From Eubacterium sp. UBA4343 (GTDB lineage Bacteria > Bacillota > Clostridia > Lachnospirales > Lachnospiraceae), in NCBI GenBank assembly GCA_002394235.1, contig DGTF01000052.1, forward strand, positions 466 to 35,992: DNA of 35,527 nucleotides. Reading direction: 5' to 3'. The notes beneath the pieces are model-generated. The model searched no databases, had not been told where the DNA came from, and saw nothing but the letters and a program-made list of their open reading frames with translations. Of the stretch, positions 9,405-17,200 are shown in pieces. The position numbers and the translations under genes were made by a program. Numbering within the stretch: the stretch's first letter is position 1; each line of letters begins with the position of its first letter.

Positions 9405-9444
9405 AGTCTCCTCCCCAGAATAATCTTCCGTTCTCAACTGCTGT

Positions 9445-9548
9445 CTTCGAAAAGCGCAGTCCGTTTCCCGCGCATTTCCCTGCATTGTTGCTTTCGGAAT
9501 CGCAGTTTGTTACCTGTGTCTCATGACAATGCTGCCTTCGAAAAGCGC
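9445..9548. repeat. Repeated CTTCGAAAAGCGC motif between pyrI and the DUF815 gene
   Basis: CTTCGAAAAGCGC occurs at 9445-9457 and 9536-9548, with a diverged form CTTTCGGAATCGC at 9491-9503. The CTTCGAAA core is the same as the outer arm of the hairpin elements at 5777 and 35234, so these look like degraded relatives. There is no gene in the gap. Confidence 0.55.
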
Positions 9549-9557
9549 TCTTTACTG

Positions 9558-9995
9558 TCAGTCTCTCCGATGTCCGTGATACTTCTCCTCGCAGTACTTG
9601 CAGCGGTATACCGCATGCTCCGGATCCGTCAGGATGAATACCTGATCAAGCCCCTGTTCGATGGATGTGATGCATCTGGGGTTCTTGCATTTGATGACGT
9701 TGCGGATCTCCTTCGGAAGACCAAGTGCCTTCTTCTCGACGATCTCTCCATGCTCAATGACATTGATGGTGATGTTCGGATCGATGAACCCGACAATGTT
9801 CAGATCCAGCTGATCGACGGGGCACTCCACCTTAATGATGTCTTTTCTGCCCATCTTACTGCTCCTGGCATTCATGATCATCGCGACACAGCAGTCCAGC
9901 TGATCCAGTCTCAGGTCATGATAGATGGTCATTGCCTTGCCGGCTTTGATGTGATCCAGTACAAATCCCTGCTCGATAGAACCTACATTCAGCAT
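9558..9995 (-). CDS. pyrI: Aspartate carbamoyltransferase regulatory subunit
   Basis: Regulatory chain that assembles with PyrB and, in characterised enzymes, binds nucleotides for allosteric control of pyrimidine synthesis. The 145-residue product has the allosteric N-terminal domain (GFVLDHIKAGKAM) and the C-terminal zinc domain, with the four cysteines visible as CKNPRC and CKYC. It starts at the nucleotide directly after the pyrB stop codon, so the two are translated from one message. Length is normal (about 140-155). Confidence 0.94.
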   Translation of the reverse strand: MLNVGSIEQGFVLDHIKAGKAMTIYHDLRLDQLDCCVAMIMNARSSKMGRKDIIKVECPVDQLDLNIVGFIDPNITINVIEHGEIVEKKALGLPKEIRNVIKCKNPRCITSIEQGLDQVFILTDPEHAVYRCKYCEEKYHGHRRD

Positions 9996-10937
9996 TTATT
10001 TTACCTCCAGCTCAAGAAGCGTGAACATCAGTGCCATTCTCATATACATGCCCCAGTACACCTGTTTGAAATAAGCGGCTCTCGGGTCGTCATCGACATC
10101 GACCGAGATTTCATTCACGCGCGGAAGCGGATGAAGCACATACATATCCTTCGGCGCGAGCTTCATTTTTTCTTCATTCAGGATGTAGAAATCCTTCATG
10201 CGGATGTAGTCATCCTCGTTGAAGAAGCGTTCCTTCTGCACCCGGGTCATGTAGAGGATATCGAGCTCCGGAAGCGCATCCTCCAGACGGATCACTTCCT
10301 TATATTCAATGTGGTTCGGATCCAGATGTTCCTCCTTGACATACGACGGAAGCTTCAGCTCCTCCGGCGAGATCAGCACAAAACGGATGCCGGGATAACG
10401 CACCAGAGCGCTGATCAGCGAATGGACGGTGCGGCCGAATTTCAGGTCGCCGCAGATGCCGACAGTCATGTTGCCAAGTCTTCCCTTGGTCTGGCGAATC
10501 GTCATGAGATCCGCGAGCGTCTGCGTCGGGTGCTGATGGCCTCCGTCTCCCGCATTTATGACCGGAATCGAGGACTTGGCCGCGGCCACCATGGGAGCCC
10601 CCTCCTTCGGATGACGCATTGCGCAGATATCTGCAAAACAGCTTACAACGCGGATGGTATCCGCCACGCTCTCTCCCTTTGTAGCGGAACTGGTATTGCC
10701 CGAGTGAAATCCGATGACGTTTCCGCCCATATTCAGCATGGCCGTCTCAAAACTGAGCCTTGTTCGCGTGCTGGGCTCGTAGAAAAGAGTCGCCAGCTTC
10801 ATACCATCGCAGACATGCGCGTACTTCTCCGGATTCTTCTCCATATCCGCCGCGAGCTTCATGATATGCTCGAGCTCTTCAACGGAAAGATCCAGCGGTG
10901 ACATGACATGTCTCAGATTCTTCAACTGTCTGTGCAT
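9996..10937 (-). CDS. pyrB: Aspartate carbamoyltransferase catalytic subunit
   Basis: First committed step of pyrimidine synthesis: carbamoyl phosphate plus aspartate to carbamoylaspartate. The 313-residue product contains the carbamoyl phosphate loop [13 protein letters not shown] near residue 50, the HPTQTLADL segment near residue 130 and [11 protein letters not shown] near residue 265, all diagnostic. The ATG at 10937 has a perfect AAGGAGG site 7 nt upstream; the longer open frame upstream lies in the leader and is rejected. pyrI follows immediately. A promoter is predicted about 90 nt upstream. I do not see a PyrR-type attenuator in the short leader. Confidence 0.96.
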   Translation of the reverse strand: MHRQLKNLRHVMSPLDLSVEELEHIMKLAADMEKNPEKYAHVCDGMKLATLFYEPSTRTRLSFETAMLNMGGNVIGFHSGNTSSATKGESVADTIRVVSCFADICAMRHPKEGAPMVAAAKSSIPVINAGDGGHQHPTQTLADLMTIRQTKGRLGNMTVGICGDLKFGRTVHSLISALVRYPGIRFVLISPEELKLPSYVKEEHLDPNHIEYKEVIRLEDALPELDILYMTRVQKERFFNEDDYIRMKDFYILNEEKMKLAPKDMYVLHPLPRVNEISVDVDDDPRAAYFKQVYWGMYMRMALMFTLLELEVK

Positions 10938-11023
10938 TATAAGCCTCCTTAAACGTAAGCTAAATAAATGACAATGGCTACTATGGCACCACAACCAGAT
11001 AAGCTGCGGATTGCATTCGAGTT

Positions 11024-11053
11024 ATTTTACCGCAAATGCATATGTGGAATCAA
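11024..11053 (-). promoter_or_regulatory. Probable pyrBI promoter
   Basis: On the minus strand TTGATT (11048-11053), 18 bp, TAAAAT (11024-11029). Predicted start near 11017 gives a leader of about 80 nt. Upstream of it, a GC-rich CGGCGCCG palindrome followed by a run of seven T on the minus strand (about 11064-11079) resembles a weak terminator but has no gene feeding into it. Together with the divergent promoter at 11210-11238 this accounts for the 321-nt gap. Confidence 0.55.
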
Positions 11054-11199
11054 GTGAGACAGAAAAAAACCGGCGCCGTTCCATTTCCGGGGCAATTTCC
11101 GTTCCGTTTGCCGTTCAATGAATGCCGGGGCTTCCATCGTTCACACTTTTATTATTTTATTATAAAAACTCATTGATAATTTATAGTTTTTATTATGTG

Positions 11200-11238
11200 C
11201 AATAAAAACTTGTAATTTTTTATTGTTTTTGTTATTCT
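11200..11238 (+). promoter_or_regulatory. Promoter and inverted repeat upstream of the DUF4143 ATPase
   Basis: TTGTAA (11210-11215), 17 bp, TATTCT (11233-11238). The -35 element is flanked by a perfect 9-bp inverted repeat, CAATAAAAA (11200-11208) and TTTTTATTG (11217-11225). This could be an operator, or simply AT-rich promoter DNA. A second imperfect repeat (about 11159-11197) lies just upstream. Confidence 0.55.
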
Positions 11239-11258
11239 GATAGCAGGAGGTTCTGCTA

Positions 11259-12446
11259 ATGATTGAACGTAAACAATACCTGAACCGCATGATCGCACTC
11301 AAGGATAAGAAAATCATTAAAATACTAACCGGCGTTCGCCGCTGCGGAAAGTCAACAATGCTTTCCTTATACAAGAGATATCTGCTCTCCCATGGTGTAG
11401 AAGAACGCTGCATTCATTTTATCAACTTTGAAGATCTTCAGTTCGAACCTCTTCAAGAATATCACAGACTGCACGATGCCATCGTGAACATGCTGGTACC
11501 GGACAAGATGAACTACATCATGCTCGATGAAGTCCAGATGGTTCCTGATTTTCAAAAAGCCGTAGACAGCCTGTTTCTTCGCGACAATGTGGACCTTTAT
11601 CTGACCGGTTCAAATGCTTATCTGCTCTCCGGAGAACTTGCTACCCTGCTCTCCGGTCGATATGTTGAGATTGCGATGCTTCCTTTTTCCTTTCGGGAAT
11701 TCTACCAGGTAATCGGAGGCGACCCCAATGCAGCGTTCCAGACCTACTTCTGGAAGGGAGGCCTTCCTTATGGAATACAGCTTTCCGATGAACATGCGTG
11801 GATGGAGTATATGAATGGCATATACAATACCGTAATCTTGAAAGATGTCGTTGCAAGGCAAAAAATCGCAGATATTGATCTGCTGACCAGACTGATCCGT
11901 TTTCTTGCAGACAACATTGGCAATATCGTTTCTTCCAATAAAATAGCCAATACCCTTTCCAGCAGCGGAAGACGAACCACCGCTGCCACAATTGACAATT
12001 ACATACGTGCATTTAAGGAGGCACTTCTTCTCTACGAAGCAAACCGATATGATGTTCGCGGAAAACAACGGCTTAAGTCTCTGGGGAAGTTCTATCTGGC
12101 TGATCCCGGGTTTCGAACGGTATCCATCGGTAAAAGCACTTCCGATATCGGACACGTTCTTGAAAATATCATATACCTCGAGCTTATCCGGCGTGAATTC
12201 CAGGTGTACATTGGAAAACTGGATGCGCTTGAAGTTGACTTTGTCGCACGAAAAGGAGATGAAATCATCTACTATCAGGTCGCAGCAAGTATCATGGACA
12301 AAAACACATTCGACCGGGAATTTGCTCCTCTCCGACAGATCAAGGACAACTACCCGAAATATGTAATTACACTTGATACCCTTCCCATATCAGAAAACGG
12401 TATCCGGCAGATCAATGCCATTGATTTTTTACTTCAGGAAACTTAA
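11259..12446 (+). CDS. AAA ATPase with DUF4143 domain
   Basis: A 395-residue ATPase of the common AAA_14 plus DUF4143 type. Walker A is GVRRCGKSTM near residue 25, Walker B IMLDEVQMVPDF near residue 90, then LTGSNAYLLSGELATLLSGRY (sensor region). The C-terminal DUF4143 part includes LADPGFR, then a nuclease-like block (LEVDFVARKGDEIIYYQVA) resembling the core of restriction-endonuclease-like folds. Start ATG at 11259 follows AGGAGG at normal spacing. It is one of only two plus-strand genes here and has its own promoter and a shared terminator, so it behaves as a single-gene unit. The family is abundant and mobile in gut Firmicutes; its cellular role is not established. Confidence 0.9.
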   Translation: MIERKQYLNRMIALKDKKIIKILTGVRRCGKSTMLSLYKRYLLSHGVEERCIHFINFEDLQFEPLQEYHRLHDAIVNMLVPDKMNYIMLDEVQMVPDFQKAVDSLFLRDNVDLYLTGSNAYLLSGELATLLSGRYVEIAMLPFSFREFYQVIGGDPNAAFQTYFWKGGLPYGIQLSDEHAWMEYMNGIYNTVILKDVVARQKIADIDLLTRLIRFLADNIGNIVSSNKIANTLSSSGRRTTAATIDNYIRAFKEALLLYEANRYDVRGKQRLKSLGKFYLADPGFRTVSIGKSTSDIGHVLENIIYLELIRREFQVYIGKLDALEVDFVARKGDEIIYYQVAASIMDKNTFDREFAPLRQIKDNYPKYVITLDTLPISENGIRQINAIDFLLQET

Positions 12447-12459
12447 AGACATTCTATAA

Positions 12460-12505
12460 AACCCGCAGTCGCTTCTCCCCATTCCGGGAAAAAACGCTGC
12501 GGGTT
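12460..12505. terminator. Bidirectional terminator between convergent genes
   Basis: AACCCGCAG (12460-12468) pairs with CTGCGGGTT (12497-12505). T-rich sequence follows on both strands (TGTTCTT on plus, TTTTAT on minus), so it can serve both the ATPase gene and the DUF308 gene. Confidence 0.8.
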
Positions 12506-12509
12506 GTTC

Positions 12510-13199
12510 TTACTTCCGATCATCGACGTCTTCCTCCGTCGCTGTCCCGTCTATGATTTCCTGACCATTCTCATCATAGTGCGGGCGCCCGGTCATCTCA
12601 TCCTCAAATTCGTCCTCCGCACGGCGGAACTCCTCCGCCGCGTCGTGGACCTCAGAGGCAAAATCCGCGGTGCGCTTATGAAAGACGAAGCCGCAGATCG
12701 CCGCGTAAATCATCGCCGCCCCGGCGACCTGAACCAGTACAGCTGTCAGGCGCATCGGATGGAACAGGAATACGATGCCGAGAATCAGCGTCACGATTCC
12801 GCCGATCAGACAGAGATACCATCTGTCGTCATGAAAGGTCCGGAGCGTGCTCATCTCCACAAACTGACCGCAGGCATACGAAATCAGGATCACGGCAAAG
12901 AGAATTCCAGCAAAGGCCGCAACCACATCCGGTCTCGCTGCAATAAAAATTCCAAATACCGCAAGGATGACACCGCCGGCCAGCGCACCTGCCGCCACAG
13001 GTTCACCGCGCATATTGATATAGCTGGCGATCAGCAGCGCTCCGATCACGATCATCGCCACGCCGAGCAGTCTGCAAATCACAAACAGCGTACTCTCCGG
13101 CCGCACCAGCAGAAAAATTCCGACGATGAGCAGAATCAGCGACCATATATTGACCGCGAGCAGCTTCTTCTTGATATTCTCTCCTAAATTCCTGAACAT
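12510..13199 (-). CDS. DUF308 (HdeD-like) multi-pass membrane protein
   Basis: A 229-residue integral membrane protein. Six hydrophobic helices can be seen, in pairs: IWSLILLIVGIFLLV, VICRLLGVAMIVIGALLIA, AGALAGGVILAVFGIFIAA, then three more ending near residue 170. The C-terminal tail of about 55 residues is strongly acidic and cytoplasmic in character. Repeated motifs with RPE or RPD after helices fit the DUF308 internal repeat. In enteric bacteria HdeD is linked to acid stress, but that function cannot be assumed here. The ATG at 13199 follows GGAGGAAG. It lies upstream of the bidirectional terminator and downstream of Maf with a 93-nt gap. Confidence 0.82.
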   Translation of the reverse strand: MFRNLGENIKKKLLAVNIWSLILLIVGIFLLVRPESTLFVICRLLGVAMIVIGALLIASYINMRGEPVAAGALAGGVILAVFGIFIAARPDVVAAFAGILFAVILISYACGQFVEMSTLRTFHDDRWYLCLIGGIVTLILGIVFLFHPMRLTAVLVQVAGAAMIYAAICGFVFHKRTADFASEVHDAAEEFRRAEDEFEDEMTGRPHYDENGQEIIDGTATEEDVDDRK

Positions 13200-13292
13200 A
13201 TTTTCTTCCTCCTGCAGTATCAAATGTGCGTTTTAAGTTCAATTTCCGTCTGCACTATGCCGCATCACAAAACCTGAAACATCGCGCTGATA

Positions 13293-13937
13293 TTATTCCC
13301 GCGAAACGCCCCACTCTTCAAGCTTATGGTAGACGGCTGAAACGGGAAGTCCAACCACATTATAATAATCACCTTCAATTTTTTCTATATATCTGGCAAA
13401 AATACCCTGGATCCCATAGCTGCCTGCCTTGTCCATCGGATCCCCCGTCTCGACATATTCCCGGATCTCCCTGTCCGTGAGCCGACAGACATATACTCTG
13501 GTCCGCACGGAAAAGGTTTCCTCTCGCTGTATTTCACCCTTCTCCACCTTCACAAGAGTCACGCCTGTATAAACGTCGTGGCTTCTACCGGAGAGACTTC
13601 GCAGCGTCTCCGCTGCCTCCTCCGGACTCGACGGCTTGCCGAGAATATCCGCGTCACGTACAACGATCGTATCGGCGCCAAGTATGATGCATGCAGACAG
13701 TTGTAATTTGTCGGCATTTAGTATTACGCCGGCGACATCCTCTGCCTTTCGTCTTGAGAGGCAACACACCACCTCGTCCGGTGTTCCGCTGCTTACCTTC
13801 TCATCCGCGTGGCTCGGAATCACCTCGACCGAAAAGCCCGCCTGATGCATCAGTTCCAGGCGCCGCGGAGATCCTGAGGCAAGAATAATCCGGGGCATAA
13901 CTCCCTTATTCTCTGATCTGATATCATTTTCCTTCAT
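13293..13937 (-). CDS. maf: Maf family nucleotide pyrophosphatase
   Basis: House-cleaning enzyme that hydrolyses nucleoside triphosphates, including modified ones, to monophosphates. The 214-residue product has the family hallmarks: IILASGSPRRLELM near the start, ILGADTIVV with the catalytic aspartate near residue 85, HDVYTGV, and the GSYGIQG motif with downstream EGDYYNVVGLPV. I use the ATG at 13937, which has GAGGG 5 nt upstream; a second ATG at 13898, with a poorly spaced AAGGGAG, would give a 201-residue protein that starts directly at MPRIILASGS and is a real alternative. Many Maf proteins begin at that point. It is downstream of rnpB, separated by the multi-arm terminator. Confidence 0.9.
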   Translation of the reverse strand: MKENDIRSENKGVMPRIILASGSPRRLELMHQAGFSVEVIPSHADEKVSSGTPDEVVCCLSRRKAEDVAGVILNADKLQLSACIILGADTIVVRDADILGKPSSPEEAAETLRSLSGRSHDVYTGVTLVKVEKGEIQREETFSVRTRVYVCRLTDREIREYVETGDPMDKAGSYGIQGIFARYIEKIEGDYYNVVGLPVSAVYHKLEEWGVSRE

Positions 13938-13976
13938 TTCATCCCTCACTTCAATTCTCACAAAAACACGCTCTGG

Positions 13977-14170
13977 AAAAAGGCATTGTTTCCATGGATT
14001 CAAAATTAGCCGCCAATTCAAAAGCAGCAAAAATCTCTGAAAATAAAATGGCCTTGTTTCCATGAATTTAAAAAAACAAAAGTCTCTCTAAAATAAAAAG
14101 ACTTTGTTTCCATGGATCAAAAATAGTGTGATCATCTCTCACTATCCTTCATCCATTATGAAACAAAGCC
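13977..14170 (-). terminator. Multi-arm terminator downstream of rnpB
   Basis: On the minus strand one 5' arm, GGCTTTGTTTC followed by ATAATGGAT (14151-14170), can pair with three downstream copies of its complement: at 14100-14117, 14050-14068 and 13982-13992. Each 3' arm ends in a T-run (near 14091-14099, 14041-14049 and 13977-13981). The first pairing also closes an inner stem (TAGTG/CACTA) and is strongest. The array is about 20 nt past the end of RNase P RNA, so it is probably the rnpB terminator with a duplicated 3' half. Confidence 0.7.
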
Positions 14171-14193
14171 TCTGAAATCTCAACCACAATTGA

Positions 14194-14556
14194 CTGCAAG
14201 CAAGACGATAAGCCGGGTTATGTCGCGTACGGTCATCTATCTGTGTCCTGCCGTTGCCGGCAGGCTCAAGCGACCTACCTGAAGACGTGACGGGCAGCCA
14301 CATTGCCTTCTGTTCGGTCTTGCTTCGGATGGGGTTTACATGGCATCCCCTGTCACCAGGGGATCGGTAGTCTCTTACACTGCCTTTTCACCCTTGCCCT
14401 TGCATCCTTACGGAATCAGGGGCGGTATATCTCTGTTGCACTTTCCCTGAGGTCACCCTCGCCGGACGTTATCCGGCATCCTGCCCTGTGAAGCCCGGAC
14501 TTTCCTCAGCCGGCACCTTTCGGCCCGCCGGCCGCGACCGTATGTCCTACTTGCAG
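14194..14556 (-). ncRNA. rnpB: RNase P RNA, class A
   Basis: Catalytic RNA of RNase P, which matures tRNA 5' ends. Read on the minus strand, the 363-nt region carries the universal blocks: GAGGAAAGTCCGGGCT near the 5' end (the P4 strand), an ACAGA-type block in the middle, GGTAGGTCGC, and AGATAGATGACC followed by ACATAACCCGGCTTA near the 3' end. The ends pair through CTGCAAG (5') and CTTGCAG (3'), forming helix P1 and fixing the limits. Layout and length fit the type A (ancestral) fold rather than the Bacillus type B. A TATATT box sits just upstream as a likely -10, without a clear -35. It is followed by the multi-arm terminator. Confidence 0.96.
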
Positions 14557-14609
14557 CCAATATTGAATATATTACCACAAACCGGAGAAAAGTACAGAAA
14601 TTTTTCTCA

Positions 14610-14636
14610 ACCGACCCTTTCCTCTTATCGGTCGGT
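14610..14636 (-). terminator. Hairpin after the surface-protein gene
   Basis: ACCGACC (14610-14616) pairs with GGTCGGT (14630-14636), 17 nt past the stop codon of the surface protein on the minus strand. The downstream T-run is displaced, so it is a plausible but imperfect intrinsic terminator. Confidence 0.5.
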
Positions 14637-14652
14637 CCTGCTTATCTCTTAC

Positions 14653-16662
14653 TTATTCGCGTTTTTTTCGATTCCGTACTACCATGATTACAAATACTAC
14701 CAGTAAAGCTGATGAAATCATCACCGATACCTGCCAGATCCTATTATTCGTATTATCTCCGGTAGATACTCGTCCGGTCATTACCTTTCTTATGAGTGGT
14801 TTTCCCGTAGATACATTCGAAGAATTATTTGTGGACGTCTGCGTGTTATTGGTATTCGCTGTGTTATTTGTATTACCTGTGTTATTCGAGTTGCTGCCTC
14901 CAGGCATTATTGTAGGAACTACGGTTGCTGCCGGGGTAGTACTCGGAGTCGTAACAGGTGTAGTACTCGGTGTTGTCTCCGGTGTAGTACTCGGTGTTGT
15001 CTCCGGCGTAGTACCCGGTGTTGTCTCCGGCGTAGTAGTTGGCGTTGACTCTGCCAGCTGAATAGAAGCAGACACTGTGATCTTCTTTTTCTTAATCTCC
15101 GCACCTACCATGTTCTGGAATTTTTTCCCATTTAAATCAACTTCATCTGTATAATAAACAATTGGTTCCCCCACCATATATGGAATATCAGCCGTCAAAC
15201 TCAAACTCGTATTTGATTCAGGCTTCTTATACGTTACAAGTTCAAAACTATCTCCCCCTCGAATCTGAATCCTTCCATTTTTTTCTGTAATTCCCTCAGG
15301 AAGAACCAATTTAAAATACGAATTGTTTCCATCAGGCGTAGATAATGTCAGTTCACCCGTATGCCAATTCTTCTCCTCTTCATCGTAAGAAAAGATCTGC
15401 TCACCCTTGATCCCGAAATCACTGTCTTGTGGCTCTATATTTTCAGATCCTTTTGCAGTATCCAACATTTTTTTGGACAGTCCATCAATAATAAGATCTT
15501 CGGTATCAAATACAGCATTTTCATACATCAACTTCCATACTGCCTTTGAAGTTTCGTTATATGCCTGCTCATTAGTAACAGAATTTCCATCAACAAACAA
15601 TTTCACATAAACTTGAAGTGGGTCACTACTATTGATCGAATATACTGCCTTATAGAAAGGCTCACTTACTATATCTGATTGTGTACGCCCAGAACTGGTT
15701 TTTGTGCCAAGTTGCATGACTTCAGTCATAAAATCAGAAAGATGCTGTTTTACCTCGTCTTCTTTAACATTTACATATTCACCCTTGTCATTTAACTCTT
15801 TTGCCGTTATTTTTCCATCTGAATACTTAAATATATAGTTTCCTATGTAATCAGGGAAGTCTTTACGAAGGTACTGCGGAGGATTTAAAAATGCATTAAA
15901 TTGGTCTTCCGTTATTGTCCCAGGTGTTTCAGTGCTTTGATATAGTCCCAACCCATTATATGGATACCCTATATATAAAAGATTTGTTATTGCATTGATA
16001 AACTTTGTTTGGTCATCTGGAATAGTTACATTATTTTTATAAAATTCTTCCAAAGATTCTTTATGATATACAGGAAGTTTATCTACAACACCGGATATTA
16101 TATGTGGCCATTGCGAATTATTATTCATACAATAGAGAATAATCTTACTGCCATCAGGACTATTCAGATAATGAATATTTTCTTTTTCATCATACTCAAT
16201 ATAAATATCAGATATATCTTCTGTATTGTCTTCCCGCTTTTCCTCCTCTGAAGAAGAGGCTGATTCATCCGTCTGAGGAGAGGTTGATACGTCCGCCTGC
16301 TGATCCGTCTCTGTCTGATCATCCTTCTGATCCTGCGGTTGGATCGGATTCCCGGGCAATTCCTCTGCATCATTCGCGCTGTCGGAAGCAGAGATAACCG
16401 TATTATCAGAACCAGTGATATCTGCAGCAGATTGGCTATTTTCGTTTCCGGAAGATAATCCTGCGTCACCCGGAACGTCCGTCCCCGCAGTTCTGGTATC
16501 TTCATTTTCTGTCTGGTCAGCTTCAGAAGTGCCGGTCTGAACGGATGCAGGCTCCTCTGCAGAACCGCCGGCATAAATCGCTGATGGACTCATGATACCT
16601 GCAATCATCGTAAAGATACATAAAACTGTGAGAATACGTTTCCATTTCTTCGTTTTTTTGAT
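14653..16662 (-). CDS. Secreted wall-attached surface protein, thioester-domain-like
   Basis: Large exported protein, probably an adhesin; not a named gene. If read from 16662 it has 669 residues. Residues 2-30 form a clear signal peptide (KKTKKWKRILTVLCIFTMIA, cut after IYA). An acidic Ser/Thr linker follows to about 140. Residues about 145-375 resemble a TED thioester domain: LYCMN near 177, LLYIGYPYNGLGLYQ, and TSKAVW near 372 in the place of the usual TQxAIW. A beta-rich domain follows to about 530, then a Thr/Pro stalk built of TTPETTPS repeats, an Asn-rich stretch, a degenerate sorting-like VSTGD, a membrane helix and an RNRKKRE tail. The only upstream codon after AAGGGG is ATC, so the start is problematic: ATG at 16608 loses most of the signal peptide. 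Confidence 0.75.
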   Translation of the reverse strand: MKKTKKWKRILTVLCIFTMIAGIMSPSAIYAGGSAEEPASVQTGTSEADQTENEDTRTAGTDVPGDAGLSSGNENSQSAADITGSDNTVISASDSANDAEELPGNPIQPQDQKDDQTETDQQADVSTSPQTDESASSSEEEKREDNTEDISDIYIEYDEKENIHYLNSPDGSKIILYCMNNNSQWPHIISGVVDKLPVYHKESLEEFYKNNVTIPDDQTKFINAITNLLYIGYPYNGLGLYQSTETPGTITEDQFNAFLNPPQYLRKDFPDYIGNYIFKYSDGKITAKELNDKGEYVNVKEDEVKQHLSDFMTEVMQLGTKTSSGRTQSDIVSEPFYKAVYSINSSDPLQVYVKLFVDGNSVTNEQAYNETSKAVWKLMYENAVFDTEDLIIDGLSKKMLDTAKGSENIEPQDSDFGIKGEQIFSYDEEEKNWHTGELTLSTPDGNNSYFKLVLPEGITEKNGRIQIRGGDSFELVTYKKPESNTSLSLTADIPYMVGEPIVYYTDEVDLNGKKFQNMVGAEIKKKKITVSASIQLAESTPTTTPETTPGTTPETTPSTTPETTPSTTPVTTPSTTPAATVVPTIMPGGSNSNNTGNTNNTANTNNTQTSTNNSSNVSTGKPLIRKVMTGRVSTGDNTNNRIWQVSVMISSALLVVFVIMVVRNRKKRE

Positions 16663-16981
16663 AAGAACCCCTTACTTTTAGTAAAATATTTCCGCCAGAA
16701 TCTTCTTATGCTTTGTTTGTGCTGATTTTCACCGATCTCTTTTACAAGTAGTCTGTTTCGAGGCTTTCGTAAAGATCGTCAGATAAAAAAGCTTTAAAAA
16801 TGCTTCCTGTTATCGTCTCAAAATCCTTCTGCTATTGGTTAAGTATAATTTGATTCCAATTACAATATTAGGAATCATTACTATAATATCTTATAACACA
16901 AATAAAAACGAAAGTAAACACAATCTATCGTATACATTGTGTATTTTTTAACGAAAACATTTTTGATCTATCATCGTATTC
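16663..16981. other. AT-rich upstream region of the surface-protein gene
   Basis: No gene in this 319-nt stretch. On the minus strand TTTACT (16913-16918), 17 bp, TATAAG (16890-16895) is a candidate promoter. Just downstream is a 7-bp inverted repeat TGATTCC (16851-16857) and GGAATCA (16871-16877), possibly an operator. This would give a leader of about 220 nt with a small hairpin (CGATCT/AGATCG), so post-transcriptional control is possible. Confidence 0.4.
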
Positions 16982-17200
16982 TCAGTCTTCCATCTTCCCG
17001 CTGATCCACCGCAGCATAAATCCCAGCACATCCAGACCCGCTGCAATCAGAATCAGTGCAATAATCAATGTGTGGTCTCCGTAAATGAGCATATTCAGGC
17101 TCCAAATTGCAGCGCCAACCGTGATCAGCACCGCTGCCAGCAGGCAGATGGTGCCGATCGCCATCAGAATGTATCCTGAGATTCTTATGATTTTTTTCAT
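16982..17200 (-). CDS. Small two-helix membrane protein, function unknown
   Basis: A 72-residue hydrophobic protein that I do not recognise. Helix one is ISGYILMAIGTICLLAAVLITVG after a basic MKKIIR start; helix two is LIIALILIAAGLDVLGFML, followed by a short charged tail. The ATG at 17200 overlaps the stop of the upstream kinase gene as ATGA, so translation is coupled and the two proteins are made together. The upstream gene's GGAGGG lies 14 nt away, which is far for an independent start. A functional link with the kinase is suggested only by this coupling. Confidence 0.7.
   Translation of the reverse strand: MKKIIRISGYILMAIGTICLLAAVLITVGAAIWSLNMLIYGDHTLIIALILIAAGLDVLGFMLRWISGKMED

Noticed and set aside
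11054..11100. Pyrimidine attenuator (PyrR-type) upstream of pyrB
   Set aside because: The CGGCGCCG with T-run lies upstream of the predicted promoter, and no PyrR anti-antiterminator sequence can be seen in the leader.
13938..14193. Mobile element between maf and rnpB, from its repeats
   Set aside because: Repeats coincide with terminator arms and T-runs; no terminal repeats or transposase. A duplicated terminator explains the data better.
16663..16880. Possible cyclic-di-GMP (GEMM) riboswitch in the leader of the surface protein
   Set aside because: A stretch on the minus strand resembles ACGAAAGCC, but the first helix with its GAAA loop and the CACGCACAGGGCAAACC block are missing. I keep only the general statement that a long leader exists.
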